In this document: one piece after another, positions 19,369 through 27,150 of the stretch
Numbering within the stretch: position 1 is the stretch's first letter
Layout of the letters: each line of letters begins with the position of its first letter
Assembly: GCF_001305965.1 (NCBI RefSeq)
Contig: NZ_JXQC01000003.1
Span: 1,302,001 to 1,366,000 of the forward strand
Source of the DNA: Erythrobacter sp. SG61-1L
Lineage (GTDB): Bacteria; Pseudomonadota; Alphaproteobacteria; Sphingomonadales; Sphingomonadaceae
Direction: 5' to 3'
DNA: 64,000 bases
Position numbers and translations under genes: made by a program
The notes under the pieces: model-generated
What the model was told of the DNA's origin: nothing
Seen by the model: the letters and a program-made list of their open reading frames with translations, nothing else
Database searches by the model: none

Positions 19369-20193
19369 TTAGGTTTGCGCTTGCGCGGAGGCAAGCCCGA
19401 AGGGAACAATTCTGTTGGCTTCATCATGCCCGATATCGGCGAAACCTAGGAAGGGAATGCCGGTGCGTTCGCACCAGAAGCGTGCGATTTCCTCCGGCTC
19501 TGCACCAAAGGGCCGGTCATTCTCCGGCACGTCGCTCACCCGGCCCAGCCGCAACCCGGCTATGCCCGAAAGATGCTGGGTCACGTGGAAGAACAGCCGG
19601 TCCACCGCATAGAGATATTCGCTGACCTCCTCCACCATCACCACATGGCCGGAGAGGTCCGGCATCAGGTCGGTGCCACACAGCATGGCCAGCGTCATCA
19701 GATTGAAGGCCACAACGGGGTGTTGGTCGATATGCGGCTCGAGGCCGGAACGATCCCCCGCGAGCCATGCGAGGCTGCGGCGAACGGCATGCTCTCCACC
19801 CGCACGCCTTATATCCACCGGCATCGGCGCATGGACCGCCTGCCCGATCCCCGCGCGATAAAGCGCGGCGAGCAGATAGCCGCCATCAGAATAGCCGAGG
19901 AACGCCTTGCCCCGCGCCGCATCGCCCATCCCCGCAACCGCCTGCGCGGCGATACGATTGGCGCCATAACCGCCCCGCGCGAACCACACGGCATCGAAGG
20001 CAGGATCGTTGGCGCATTCCAGCAGGGCAGCCAGCCGCTGTTCGTCCGAACCGGCAAAATGCCCCTGCGAGAGATAGCATTGCTCGTGAAAGGCCAGTTC
20101 AAGCGAGGGGAACTCGGCCGCCACTGCCTCCACCCGCGCCACATCCTCGGGCGTCAGCGGGGTGGAAGGGGCACAGATTGCGATGCGGGTCAT
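19369..20193 (-). CDS. LD-carboxypeptidase, peptidase family S66
   Basis: A 274-residue protein. The S66 catalytic triad can be picked out: Ser in GYSDGGYLLAAL, Glu in VMVEEVSEYLY and His in DIGHDEANRIVPFG. The family removes the terminal D-Ala from murein tetrapeptides in the cytoplasm during peptidoglycan recycling. The start at 20193 (MTRIAICAP) is preferred since the conserved fold begins there; a longer frame starts at 20229. It is divergent, with a 56-base gap, from a Mur ligase gene, which supports a recycling role. Confidence 0.88.
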   Translation of the reverse strand: MTRIAICAPSTPLTPEDVARVEAVAAEFPSLELAFHEQCYLSQGHFAGSDEQRLAALLECANDPAFDAVWFARGGYGANRIAAQAVAGMGDAARGKAFLGYSDGGYLLAALYRAGIGQAVHAPMPVDIRRAGGEHAVRRSLAWLAGDRSGLEPHIDQHPVVAFNLMTLAMLCGTDLMPDLSGHVVMVEEVSEYLYAVDRLFFHVTQHLSGIAGLRLGRVSDVPENDRPFGAEPEEIARFWCERTGIPFLGFADIGHDEANRIVPFGLASAQAQT

Positions 20194-20249
20194 GCCTGCC
20201 CCTGATAGTCGGCTTGTGTTGTCCCGCACAACTGCATAGCGAGGGCGCC

Positions 20250-21668
20250 ATGAGCGAAACCGCCGACCTTACTTCCCACCCCTGGTTCTTCTGCGGCATC
20301 GGCGGATCGGGCATGTTGCCGCTGGCCATGATCCTGAAGGGGCAAGGCGCCACTATCGCCGGGTCCGACCGCAGCCGCGATCAGGGCCGCACTCCCGAGA
20401 AATTCGCCTGGCTGGAGCGGGAAGGGATTGCCCTGTTCCCGCAGGACGGCAGCGGCGTGACCTCGCCCGATCAGGTGCTGATCGCTTCCGCCGCGGTGGA
20501 AGATACCGTGCCAGAAATGGTCCGCGCAAAGGAGCTGGGCTGCGCGCGGATGACGCGGGCGGAACTGCTCTCCACCCTGTTCAACCGCGCGGCCAGTTCC
20601 GTGGCGATTGGCGGCACCAGCGGCAAGTCCACCGTCACCGGAATGACTGGCTGGATCATGCAGCAGGCCGGGCGCGATCCCACCATCATGAACGGCGCGG
20701 TGATGAAGAACTTCGCCTCGGCGGAAGTGCCCTTTGCCAGCGCGCGGGTTGGCGCGGGCGATGTGTTCGTTTCCGAAGTGGATGAAAGCGACGGTTCCAT
20801 CGCGCTCTATCGCCCCTCGGTCGCCGTGCTGCTGAATGTCAGCCTCGATCACAAGGGCATGGAAGAATTGCGCATACTGTTCGGCGATTTCCTCGCCGTG
20901 TCCGGCGCCGCAGCCGTGAATGCCGACGATGAGGAAGCCATGGCCCTCGCCCCGCGCGCGGCAAGCCTCGTCACCTTCGGTATCGAGAGCGCGGCGGCGG
21001 ACATCGGCGTGGTTCCGGGCTCTGTTTCGGAAAGCGCCATGGGCATCGCCGCGCAAGTGGTAGAGCGCAAGACGGGCGAGCAACACGCCCTCACCCTCGC
21101 CATGCCGGGCCGCCACAACCTCTCCAACGCGCTCGCCGCGATAGCCGGGGCGAAGGCCGCAGGCGTGCCAGTGGCGGAAGCGGTGACCGCGCTGGCGAGC
21201 TTCAAGGGCCTCGCCCGACGGTTCGATGTGATCGGCACCAGTGCTTCCGGCATCACGGTGATCGACGATTTCGGCCACAATCCGGAAAAATGCGCCGCCA
21301 CCCTGCGCACGCTGAAAAGCCAGCCGGGCCGCGTGATCGCCTTCTTCCAGCCGCATGGCTATGGCCCGCTGCGCCAGATGGGCCATGAACTGGCGGAAGT
21401 CTTTGCCCGGCTGCTCGGCCCGGAAGACCTGACCTTCCTGTGCGACCCGGTCTATTTCGGCGGCACGGTGGACCGCAGCGAAGGCAGCGAGCGGATCGTG
21501 CGCCTGATCGCGGAAGCAGGCGGCCATGCGGAATATATCCCCAGCCGCGAGGATTGCGCCGAACGTATCCTCGCTCTCGCACGCCCCGGCGACCGCATCG
21601 TCATCATGGGCGCCCGCGACGATACGCTTACCGCGCTGGCGCAGGGGCTGCTGGAGAAATTGGGGTAA
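20250..21668 (+). CDS. Mur ligase family protein, possible murein-peptide recycling ligase (Mpl-like)
   Basis: A 472-residue MurC/Mpl-type ligase. The N-terminal domain has FFCGIGGSGMLPLA, the ATP-binding loop is GGTSGKSTVTGM (usual form GTHGKTTT), and the central domain has EVDESDGSIA and NVSLDHKGM. The C-terminal domain has RRFDVIG and DDFGHNPEK, where MurC normally reads YAHHP. It joins an amino acid or a murein peptide to UDP-MurNAc. Divergence from typical MurC and the neighbouring LD-carboxypeptidase favour a recycling role, attaching tripeptide as Mpl does. That assignment is inference; MurC itself is the alternative. Confidence 0.75.
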   Translation: MSETADLTSHPWFFCGIGGSGMLPLAMILKGQGATIAGSDRSRDQGRTPEKFAWLEREGIALFPQDGSGVTSPDQVLIASAAVEDTVPEMVRAKELGCARMTRAELLSTLFNRAASSVAIGGTSGKSTVTGMTGWIMQQAGRDPTIMNGAVMKNFASAEVPFASARVGAGDVFVSEVDESDGSIALYRPSVAVLLNVSLDHKGMEELRILFGDFLAVSGAAAVNADDEEAMALAPRAASLVTFGIESAAADIGVVPGSVSESAMGIAAQVVERKTGEQHALTLAMPGRHNLSNALAAIAGAKAAGVPVAEAVTALASFKGLARRFDVIGTSASGITVIDDFGHNPEKCAATLRTLKSQPGRVIAFFQPHGYGPLRQMGHELAEVFARLLGPEDLTFLCDPVYFGGTVDRSEGSERIVRLIAEAGGHAEYIPSREDCAERILALARPGDRIVIMGARDDTLTALAQGLLEKLG

Positions 21669-21681
21669 CGCACTTTGCCTC

Positions 21682-21767
21682 CGTCATTGCGAGCGAAGCG
21701 AAGCAATCCAGAGCGTAATGCGCCTAGCCATGGATTGCCGCGCGACCTTCGGTCGCTCGCAATGACG
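21682..21767. repeat. Palindromic intergenic repeat, copy 1
   Basis: An 86-base element bounded by a perfect 15-base terminal inverted repeat (CGTCATTGCGAGCGA at 21682-21696 and its complement at 21753-21767). An inner pair GCAATCCA/TGGATTGC extends the hairpin. It lies 13 bases after the Mur ligase stop, between convergent genes. A second copy follows AMP nucleosidase. The termini resemble a short palindromic repeat seen scattered in many bacterial genomes. Confidence 0.85.
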
Positions 21768-21777
21768 AGAATGCCCC

Positions 21778-22287
21778 TCACTTCATCTTGTAGAACCTGA
21801 TCTTCACCGCCGGACCCTCGGAAGGATCGGCCATTTCCAGCGTGCCGATGAAGGCGGTCTTGGACATCCACTCATACTTGCCCAGCGGAGCCTCGAACAC
21901 GGGATGCGTACGCACCGGCGAGGGCGCAGCGCCCGGAGCGGACGGGCACAGGGCGCCCTTGTTGATCACGTTGATCACTACGCCATCGTCGGTCTTGAGG
22001 AAGTAGTCCGCCTCCACCTCGGTGCAGCCATCGGCGCGGGTCAGTTGCCAGTCCCAGCCGCCGGGCACGATCTCGCCCTTGATGCCCGGCCCTTCGAAAC
22101 GGCCGCCAGTGATCGGGATGATCCGCCGTTCGCCCTTGGAAGTCTTGCCCACTTCCACCACAGGGCCGAGCTTCACAATCTCTTCCAGCACGAATTCCGC
22201 ATTCGGCGCGGGCGGCGCATCGGCGGCCAATGCCGGGCCTGCCAGCAGTGCAGCAGCCATGACGGCCGGCGCAATCACCTTTTGCAT
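21778..22287 (-). CDS. DUF3237 (UPF0311) family exported protein
   Basis: A 169-residue protein with a signal peptide ending PALAAD. The mature part contains ITGGRFEGPGIKGEIVPGGWDWQ and EADYFLKTDDGVVINVINKG, hallmarks of the DUF3237 beta-barrel family. Function is unknown. The frame also allows a TTG one codon earlier, but the ATG at 22287 has a well-placed GGGAGG site. It is convergent with the Mur ligase, with the palindromic repeat between them. Confidence 0.85.
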   Translation of the reverse strand: MQKVIAPAVMAAALLAGPALAADAPPAPNAEFVLEEIVKLGPVVEVGKTSKGERRIIPITGGRFEGPGIKGEIVPGGWDWQLTRADGCTEVEADYFLKTDDGVVINVINKGALCPSAPGAAPSPVRTHPVFEAPLGKYEWMSKTAFIGTLEMADPSEGPAVKIRFYKMK

Positions 22288-22751
22288 CAAATCCTCCCCT
22301 GTCAGTCTTTTCCGGGCCCGTTGAAGCCCATCGGGAACCTTGCGGCAAGTGGCTGAAACTGCGGTTTCGTTTTCCTACACATCTGATTTCTGCTTGGGTG
22401 GCGCGGTGAATGCTGCCCTGCCCCGGAAACGCCCTCTGCCCCCGACGAAAACCGACCAAATGAAAAGTCACACGCTGAACAGGCATAATTCACTGAAGAT
22501 ACTGTTTTAACATAATAAATTCTGATTGCCCGTCCGAGTTTCACCCCTCGTTCTGCGTCAACTTCGCTGCACCTCCGCAACCGGCCCTCTGCCACTGCCT
22601 GCCGGGCGCCCATCCTTTCCTTGCAATTGCGCCCCAAACCTGTATGTGCGCCGCTTCCTCGGCTCTAGGGCGGCGGAAAGAAGAAGGCCGGAGGGGTCCC
22701 CGCATGGGGCGGGACAAACCAGCGATCGGCATAACAGTGAAAGGAACGCAC
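22288..22751. other. Divergent intergenic region before rpsF
   Basis: There is no supportable gene in these 464 bases. It holds the start regions of the DUF3237 gene (leftward) and the rpsF operon (rightward). An AT-rich patch at about 22470-22530 stands out against the GC-rich surroundings and probably contains promoter sequence. A possible rightward promoter is TTGCAA (22621-22626) with TATGTG (22643-22648). Just before rpsF, a hairpin at 22696-22715 may be part of the leader. Confidence 0.5.
22696..22715 (+). promoter_or_regulatory. Hairpin in the rpsF leader
   Basis: GTCCC (22696-22700) pairs with GGGAC (22711-22715), with an alternative CCCC/GGGG pairing inside, about 36 bases upstream of the rpsF start. 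In many bacteria the S6:S18 pair binds its own mRNA leader. Whether this hairpin is such a site cannot be told from one sequence. Confidence 0.3.
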
Positions 22752-23114
22752 ATGCCGTTTTACGAGCATGTTTTCCTGGCGCGTCAGGATCTGAGCCAGG
22801 CTCAGGTTGATACTCTGGCCGCCGGCGCCACGGAAATCGTGGAACAGGGCAACGGCAAGGTCACCAAGACCGAGACCTGGGGCCTCAAGAACCTCGCCTA
22901 CAAGATCGATCGTAACCGCAAGGCGCACTTCGTCCTGCTGAACATCGAAGCTCCGGGCGATGTCGTGGCCGAGCTGGAACGCCAGGCCCGCATCAACGAA
23001 GATATCATTCGCTACATGACCGTTCGCGTCGACGAGCTGGAAGAAGGCCCGTCCGTAATGATGCGCAAGAACGAGCGTGAGCGCCGCCGCAGCCGTGAGA
23101 GGGGTGAAGACTAA
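22752..23114 (+). CDS. rpsF: 30S ribosomal protein S6
   Basis: A 120-residue S6 ([24 protein letters not shown] and KAHFVLLNI are conserved). It binds S18 on the platform of the small subunit. The start at 22752 is preceded by AAGGAA. The basic C-terminal tail ends RSRERGED, an acidic terminus that could serve as a RimK glutamylation site, and a rimK gene lies 2.5 kb downstream. The stop overlaps the rpsR start by one base. Confidence 0.97.
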   Translation: MPFYEHVFLARQDLSQAQVDTLAAGATEIVEQGNGKVTKTETWGLKNLAYKIDRNRKAHFVLLNIEAPGDVVAELERQARINEDIIRYMTVRVDELEEGPSVMMRKNERERRRSRERGED

Positions 23115-23338
23115 TGGCCCGTCCGTTTTTCCGTCGCCGCAAGAGCTGCCCGTTCTCGGCCAAGAATGCACCGAGCATCGACTATAAGGACGTGCGCCTG
23201 CTTCAGGGCTTCATGTCCGAACGTGGCAAGATCGTTCCGAGCCGCATCACCGCCGTTTCCGCGAAGAAGCAGCGCGAACTGTCGACCGCCATCAAGCGCG
23301 CTCGCCAGATCGGCCTTCTGCCGTACATCGTGAAGTAA
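23114..23338 (+). CDS. rpsR: 30S ribosomal protein S18
   Basis: A 74-residue S18 with [11 protein letters not shown], the [22 protein letters not shown] core and [19 protein letters not shown]. It forms a heterodimer with S6 in the 30S subunit. It is translationally coupled to rpsF (TAATG overlap) and followed 13 bases later by rplI. Confidence 0.97.
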   Translation: MARPFFRRRKSCPFSAKNAPSIDYKDVRLLQGFMSERGKIVPSRITAVSAKKQRELSTAIKRARQIGLLPYIVK

Positions 23339-23351
23339 GGAGCGCTCAGCC

Positions 23352-23960
23352 ATGGAAATCATCCTGCTCGAACGCATCGAAAAGCTCGGCACGATCGGCG
23401 ACGTCGTCACCGTGAAGGACGGCTATGCCCGTAACTTCCTGCTTCCGCAGAAGAAGGCCCTTCGCTCGAACAACGCCAACCGCGCCGTCTTCGAAGCCAA
23501 CCGCGAACGCCTTGAAAAGGAAAACGCGGAACGCCGCGTCGAAGCCGAACAGGCCGGCACCACGCTCGATGGCGTGGAAGTCGTGCTGATCCGCGCTTCG
23601 TCGAACTCCGGCCAGCTTTACGGTTCGGTCAACGTGCGCGACATCGCCGCAGCCCTTGAAGAAAAGGGCCACAAGGTCGACAAGCGCCAGGTCGTCATGG
23701 GCGGCCCGATCAAGTCGATCGGCATGTCCGACGTCACCGTTGCCCTGCACCCGGAAGTTCGCGTCACGATCAAGGTCAATGTGGCCCGTTCGGACGACGA
23801 AGCCGCGCTGCAGAGCCAGGGCGTCGACGTGATGGCCCAGATGTTCGAAGACGAACGCAACGAGAGCGAAGGCTTCACCGAAGCCGTCGATCCCAATGCC
23901 GAACCGGGCGAAATCCCGGCCGACCTTCTCGAAGGTGCGGACGAGGAAGCCAGCGCCTAA
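23352..23960 (+). CDS. rplI: 50S ribosomal protein L9
   Basis: A 202-residue L9. The N-terminal RNA-binding domain carries [19 protein letters not shown] and [10 protein letters not shown], joined by a long charged helix to the C-terminal domain. It is about 50 residues longer than E. coli L9 owing to an acidic C-terminal extension ([16 protein letters not shown] and after), a style common in alphaproteobacteria. It is the last gene of the rpsF-rpsR-rplI operon, with a terminator close behind. Confidence 0.97.
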   Translation: MEIILLERIEKLGTIGDVVTVKDGYARNFLLPQKKALRSNNANRAVFEANRERLEKENAERRVEAEQAGTTLDGVEVVLIRASSNSGQLYGSVNVRDIAAALEEKGHKVDKRQVVMGGPIKSIGMSDVTVALHPEVRVTIKVNVARSDDEAALQSQGVDVMAQMFEDERNESEGFTEAVDPNAEPGEIPADLLEGADEEASA

Positions 23961-23991
23961 GCGCTGTTTCCGGTCCATACGGCCCATTCGA

Positions 23992-24030
23992 AAGGGCGCG
24001 GTTCCGCAAGGTTCCGCGCCCTTTTGCTTT
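23992..24030 (+). terminator. Rho-independent terminator after rplI
   Basis: A ten-base stem (AAGGGCGCGG at 23992-24001 with CCGCGCCCTT at 24014-24023) is followed by TTGCTTTT. It lies 31 bases after the rplI stop. Confidence 0.82.
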
Positions 24031-24071
24031 TGCGCCTTTGAAATGTAGGAATTGGCGCGTTAGCTTGCGCC

Positions 24072-25514
24072 ATGAACCTCACGACTTCCGAAGCCATCGC
24101 CGAACTTTCCCGTCTGTTTGACGAGACCGTTGCCACCCTGCGCGGTGACATAATCGCCTACGGAGAAGCCGGCGCCCTGCCCGATCCTGCAAAGCGGCAG
24201 GACGGCAGCTATTGCTATCCCGAACTGGTCATCCACTTCAGCGGCGAAGGCGAACGATCCGAAGAACCCCGCGCCTATGGCAGGCTACAGGTGGCGGGCA
24301 CTTACGCCACCACCATCACGCGCCCTGCCCTGTTTGCCGATTATCTTGCCGAACAGCTTGGCCTGATCGCACAGGATTACGACGTGCGGTTCGAAGTGCG
24401 CCGATCCCGGCAGGAAATGCCCTTCCCCTATGTGCTGGATGGCGAGGCCGGCGCCCGGCTGGCCGGCATTCCGCCCACGGAACTCGCGCGGCATTTTCCC
24501 AGCACGGATCTCGCCCTGATCGGTGACGAACTGGCTGACGGAATCGAGATCGGCGGGCCGAACGATCCGATTCCGCTCTCCCTGTTCGACGGCCTGCGCA
24601 CCGATTACTCGCTCGCCCGCCTTGCCCATTACACCGGCACAAGGCCCGAGCATTTCCAGCGCTTCGTGCTGTTCACCAATTACCACCGCTATGTGGATGA
24701 ATTCGTCGACTGGGCAGGCGCGCAGCTGGGGCAGGATGGCTATGTCGCCCTGTCCGGCGCAGGCGGGCTGTATCTCGACCAGCCGGCCAAGGGCGCCCGC
24801 GAGCAGCTATCCGACACGGCATGGCGCCGCCACCAGATGCCCGCCTATCACCTGATCCGGCAGGATGGTTCGGGCATTACTCTGGTCAATATCGGCGTCG
24901 GCCCGTCCAATGCCAAGACGATCTGCGATCACGTAGCGGTGCTGCGCCCCGATGCTTGGCTGATGATCGGCCATTGCGGCGGGTTGCGCCCCAGTCAGGC
25001 AATTGGCGATTACGTGCTGGCCCATGCCTATCTGCGCGACGATCACGTGCTGGACCCGGTTCTGCCGCCTGAAATCCCGATCCCCGCCATTGCCGAGGTT
25101 CAGCGGGCGCTGGCAACCGCAGCGGAAGATGTCAGCGGCCAGCACGGGGCTGACCTGAAGAAGCGCATGCGCACCGGCACGGTGGTGACAACGGACGACC
25201 GGAACTGGGAACTGCGCTACACCCATTCTGCGCTGCGCCTGTCCCTCAGCCGGGCCGTCGCCATCGAGATGGAAAGCGCCACTATCGCCGCACAGGGCTA
25301 TCGCTTCCGCGTGCCCTACGGCACTCTGCTCTGCGTTTCGGACAAGCCACTACATGGCGAAATCAAGCTGCCGGGGCAGGCGAACAAATTCTACGAGGAA
25401 GCCATCGCGGCCCATCTCCAGATCGGCATCCACGCCTGCCAGCGCCTGCGCGCCGAAGGCCCCCGCCTGCACAGCCGCAAGCTGCGGGCCTTTAACGAAC
25501 CGCCGTTCCGGTAA
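24072..25514 (+). CDS. amn: AMP nucleosidase
   Basis: A 480-residue protein, matching the length of E. coli Amn (about 484). The N-terminal domain includes LDETVATLRGDI-like sequence and SYCYPELVIHF. The C-terminal phosphorylase-like domain contains LVNIGVGPSNAKTICDHVAVLRP, MIGHCGGLR and VAIEMESATIAAQGYRFRVPYG. It splits AMP into adenine and ribose 5-phosphate, controlling adenylate pools. It is a single gene, followed after eight bases by the second palindromic repeat and then by convergent rimK. Confidence 0.93.
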   Translation: MNLTTSEAIAELSRLFDETVATLRGDIIAYGEAGALPDPAKRQDGSYCYPELVIHFSGEGERSEEPRAYGRLQVAGTYATTITRPALFADYLAEQLGLIAQDYDVRFEVRRSRQEMPFPYVLDGEAGARLAGIPPTELARHFPSTDLALIGDELADGIEIGGPNDPIPLSLFDGLRTDYSLARLAHYTGTRPEHFQRFVLFTNYHRYVDEFVDWAGAQLGQDGYVALSGAGGLYLDQPAKGAREQLSDTAWRRHQMPAYHLIRQDGSGITLVNIGVGPSNAKTICDHVAVLRPDAWLMIGHCGGLRPSQAIGDYVLAHAYLRDDHVLDPVLPPEIPIPAIAEVQRALATAAEDVSGQHGADLKKRMRTGTVVTTDDRNWELRYTHSALRLSLSRAVAIEMESATIAAQGYRFRVPYGTLLCVSDKPLHGEIKLPGQANKFYEEAIAAHLQIGIHACQRLRAEGPRLHSRKLRAFNEPPFR

Positions 25515-25521
25515 CGCATTT

Positions 25522-25627
25522 CGTCATTGCGAGGGGCAAAGCCCCGAAGCAATCCAGCGCCGCGTGCGCAAACGCCCTGGATTGGTTGGCCAAGGCCAGC
25601 TTCGCTTCCGCTACGCTCGCAATGACG
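25522..25627. repeat. Palindromic intergenic repeat, copy 2
   Basis: A 106-base element bounded by CGTCATTGCGAG (25522-25533) and its perfect complement (25616-25627). It shares GAAGCAATCCA near the left end with copy 1, while its centre differs. It lies between the convergent amn and rimK genes, the same setting as copy 1, and could act as a bidirectional terminator or RNA-stabilising hairpin. Confidence 0.83.
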
Positions 25628-25643
25628 ATCCGGCGCAGGAAGC

Positions 25644-26549
25644 CTAGCCCTTCCCCCGCGTCTTGGTCTTCCCCTTCACCGCATTCTCTTCGAGGAATTC
25701 GATGATCTTGCCCGCAATATCCTTGCCGGTCGCCTGCTCGATCCCTTCAAGGCCGGGGGAGGAATTGACTTCCATGATCACCGGGCCGTGATTGCTGCGC
25801 AGCATATCCACGCCCGCCACGTTCAGGCCCAGCTTGCGCGCGGCGCGGATCGCGGTGGAGCGTTCCTCCGGCGTGATCTTGATCGGCCCCGCCGAGCCGC
25901 CGCGATGGAGGTTGGAACGGAAATCGCCCGGGCTGCCGGTGCGCTGCATCGCGGCCACCACCTTGCCCCCGATCACGAAGGCGCGGATATCCTGCGAGCG
26001 GCTTTCCTTGATGAATTCCTGCACCAGGATGTTCACATTGGCGCCGCGGAATGCCTCGATCACCGACTTGGCCGACTGCTCAGTCTCGCCCAGCACCACG
26101 CCGATGCCCTGCGTGCCTTCCAGCAGCTTGATCACCACCGGCGCCCCACCGACCATGCGCAGCACTTCGTCGGTCTGCTTGGGATCATGGGCGAAGGCCG
26201 TCACGGGCAGGCCCAGCCCGGCACGGGCAAGGATCTGCATCGAGCGGAGCTTGTCGCGGCTGCGGCCGATGGCCACGCTTTCGTTGAGGGACCAGATGCC
26301 CATCATCTCGAACTGGCGCAGCACGGCCAGACCATAGAAAGTGATCGAGGCGCCGATGCGCGGGATCACCGCATCGTAAACCGGCAGCTTCGATCCGTTA
26401 TAATAGGCTTCCGGCCGGTGCGAGGTGATGTTCATCGTCACCCGCAGGGTGTTGAGCACATCGATCTCGTGCCCGCGTTCCCGCGCGGCCTCAACCAGCC
26501 GGCGGTGCGAATAAAGGTTGGCGTTGCGCGCCAGCATTGCGATTTTCAT
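25644..26549 (-). CDS. rimK: RimK-type ATP-grasp alpha-L-glutamate ligase
   Basis: A 301-residue ATP-grasp enzyme. It shows [17 protein letters not shown] at the start, [16 protein letters not shown] for nucleotide binding, [17 protein letters not shown] and the metal-site [17 protein letters not shown]. RimK adds glutamates to the C-terminus of ribosomal protein S6. The rpsF gene is close by and its product ends in acidic residues, consistent with that role. It starts 13 bases after the rimB stop and ends in a basic tail. Confidence 0.93.
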   Translation of the reverse strand: MKIAMLARNANLYSHRRLVEAARERGHEIDVLNTLRVTMNITSHRPEAYYNGSKLPVYDAVIPRIGASITFYGLAVLRQFEMMGIWSLNESVAIGRSRDKLRSMQILARAGLGLPVTAFAHDPKQTDEVLRMVGGAPVVIKLLEGTQGIGVVLGETEQSAKSVIEAFRGANVNILVQEFIKESRSQDIRAFVIGGKVVAAMQRTGSPGDFRSNLHRGGSAGPIKITPEERSTAIRAARKLGLNVAGVDMLRSNHGPVIMEVNSSPGLEGIEQATGKDIAGKIIEFLEENAVKGKTKTRGKG

Positions 26550-26562
26550 GGGTGTGTTTTCA

Positions 26563-27030
26563 TTATCTGGCCCCTTCGGGGCCGGGTGTACCGTTTCGCG
26601 GCGCCGACCGTTCCGACCTCAGGAAGGTGCGGGATGGATCGACCAGGAAGCGCTTGCGCAGCGCCGTCCGCCCGATCAGCACCGGGTGGATCATGTCCGA
26701 CCGGTCCGTCAGGCTGAATTCGGCGTCAAACAGTTCCCCTCCCAGCGAAAGCCGGGTCGTGACAACGATCCTCTCTTCCGAAAGACCGTTGGAGCTGGTG
26801 ATCTTCCTGCGTGACACATGGGAAGCTTCGCACACTGCCGTTTCATGTCCGTGACCAAGGTCGATACGGAAGCGCACATGCTGCACCCCGTCCCGTTCGA
26901 TCAGTTCGACATGTGTGGCATGGAGCGCGGAAGTCCGCGCCCCGGTGTCGATCTTTGCCTGAATGCCGGACAGGCCGAATTCTGGAAGGCCCACGGCCTC
27001 CCGCCAGCCCAGCACGGGGATTGATGTCAT
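26563..27030 (-). CDS. rimB: RimK-associated retropepsin-like protease (RimB)
   Basis: A 155-residue protein of the RimK/LysX-associated, retropepsin-like group (often annotated as ATP-dependent zinc protease). It has an [12 protein letters not shown] motif with the presumed catalytic Asp, and [26 protein letters not shown] near the end. In pseudomonads RimB removes glutamates that RimK adds to S6. Here it precedes rimK in one transcription unit, which supports an add/remove pair. Confidence 0.88.
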   Translation of the reverse strand: MTSIPVLGWREAVGLPEFGLSGIQAKIDTGARTSALHATHVELIERDGVQHVRFRIDLGHGHETAVCEASHVSRRKITSSNGLSEERIVVTTRLSLGGELFDAEFSLTDRSDMIHPVLIGRTALRKRFLVDPSRTFLRSERSAPRNGTPGPEGAR

Positions 27031-27150
27031 CGAAGTTCCGAAACCGGGCGAATCGCCGCCGCTGGCCGCCCTATAGAGCGGCTATTGCGACCGTCCAGTG
27101 ACAGGAGATCAGATCACCGGGGAAACTCCCGACCGGAGCCGGGAGCCGCC

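Noticed and set aside
21682-25627. CRISPR repeats or an insertion sequence from the repeated CATTGCGAG blocks
   Set aside because: There are only two copies 3.8 kb apart with internal palindromes, no spacers and no transposase or target duplication.
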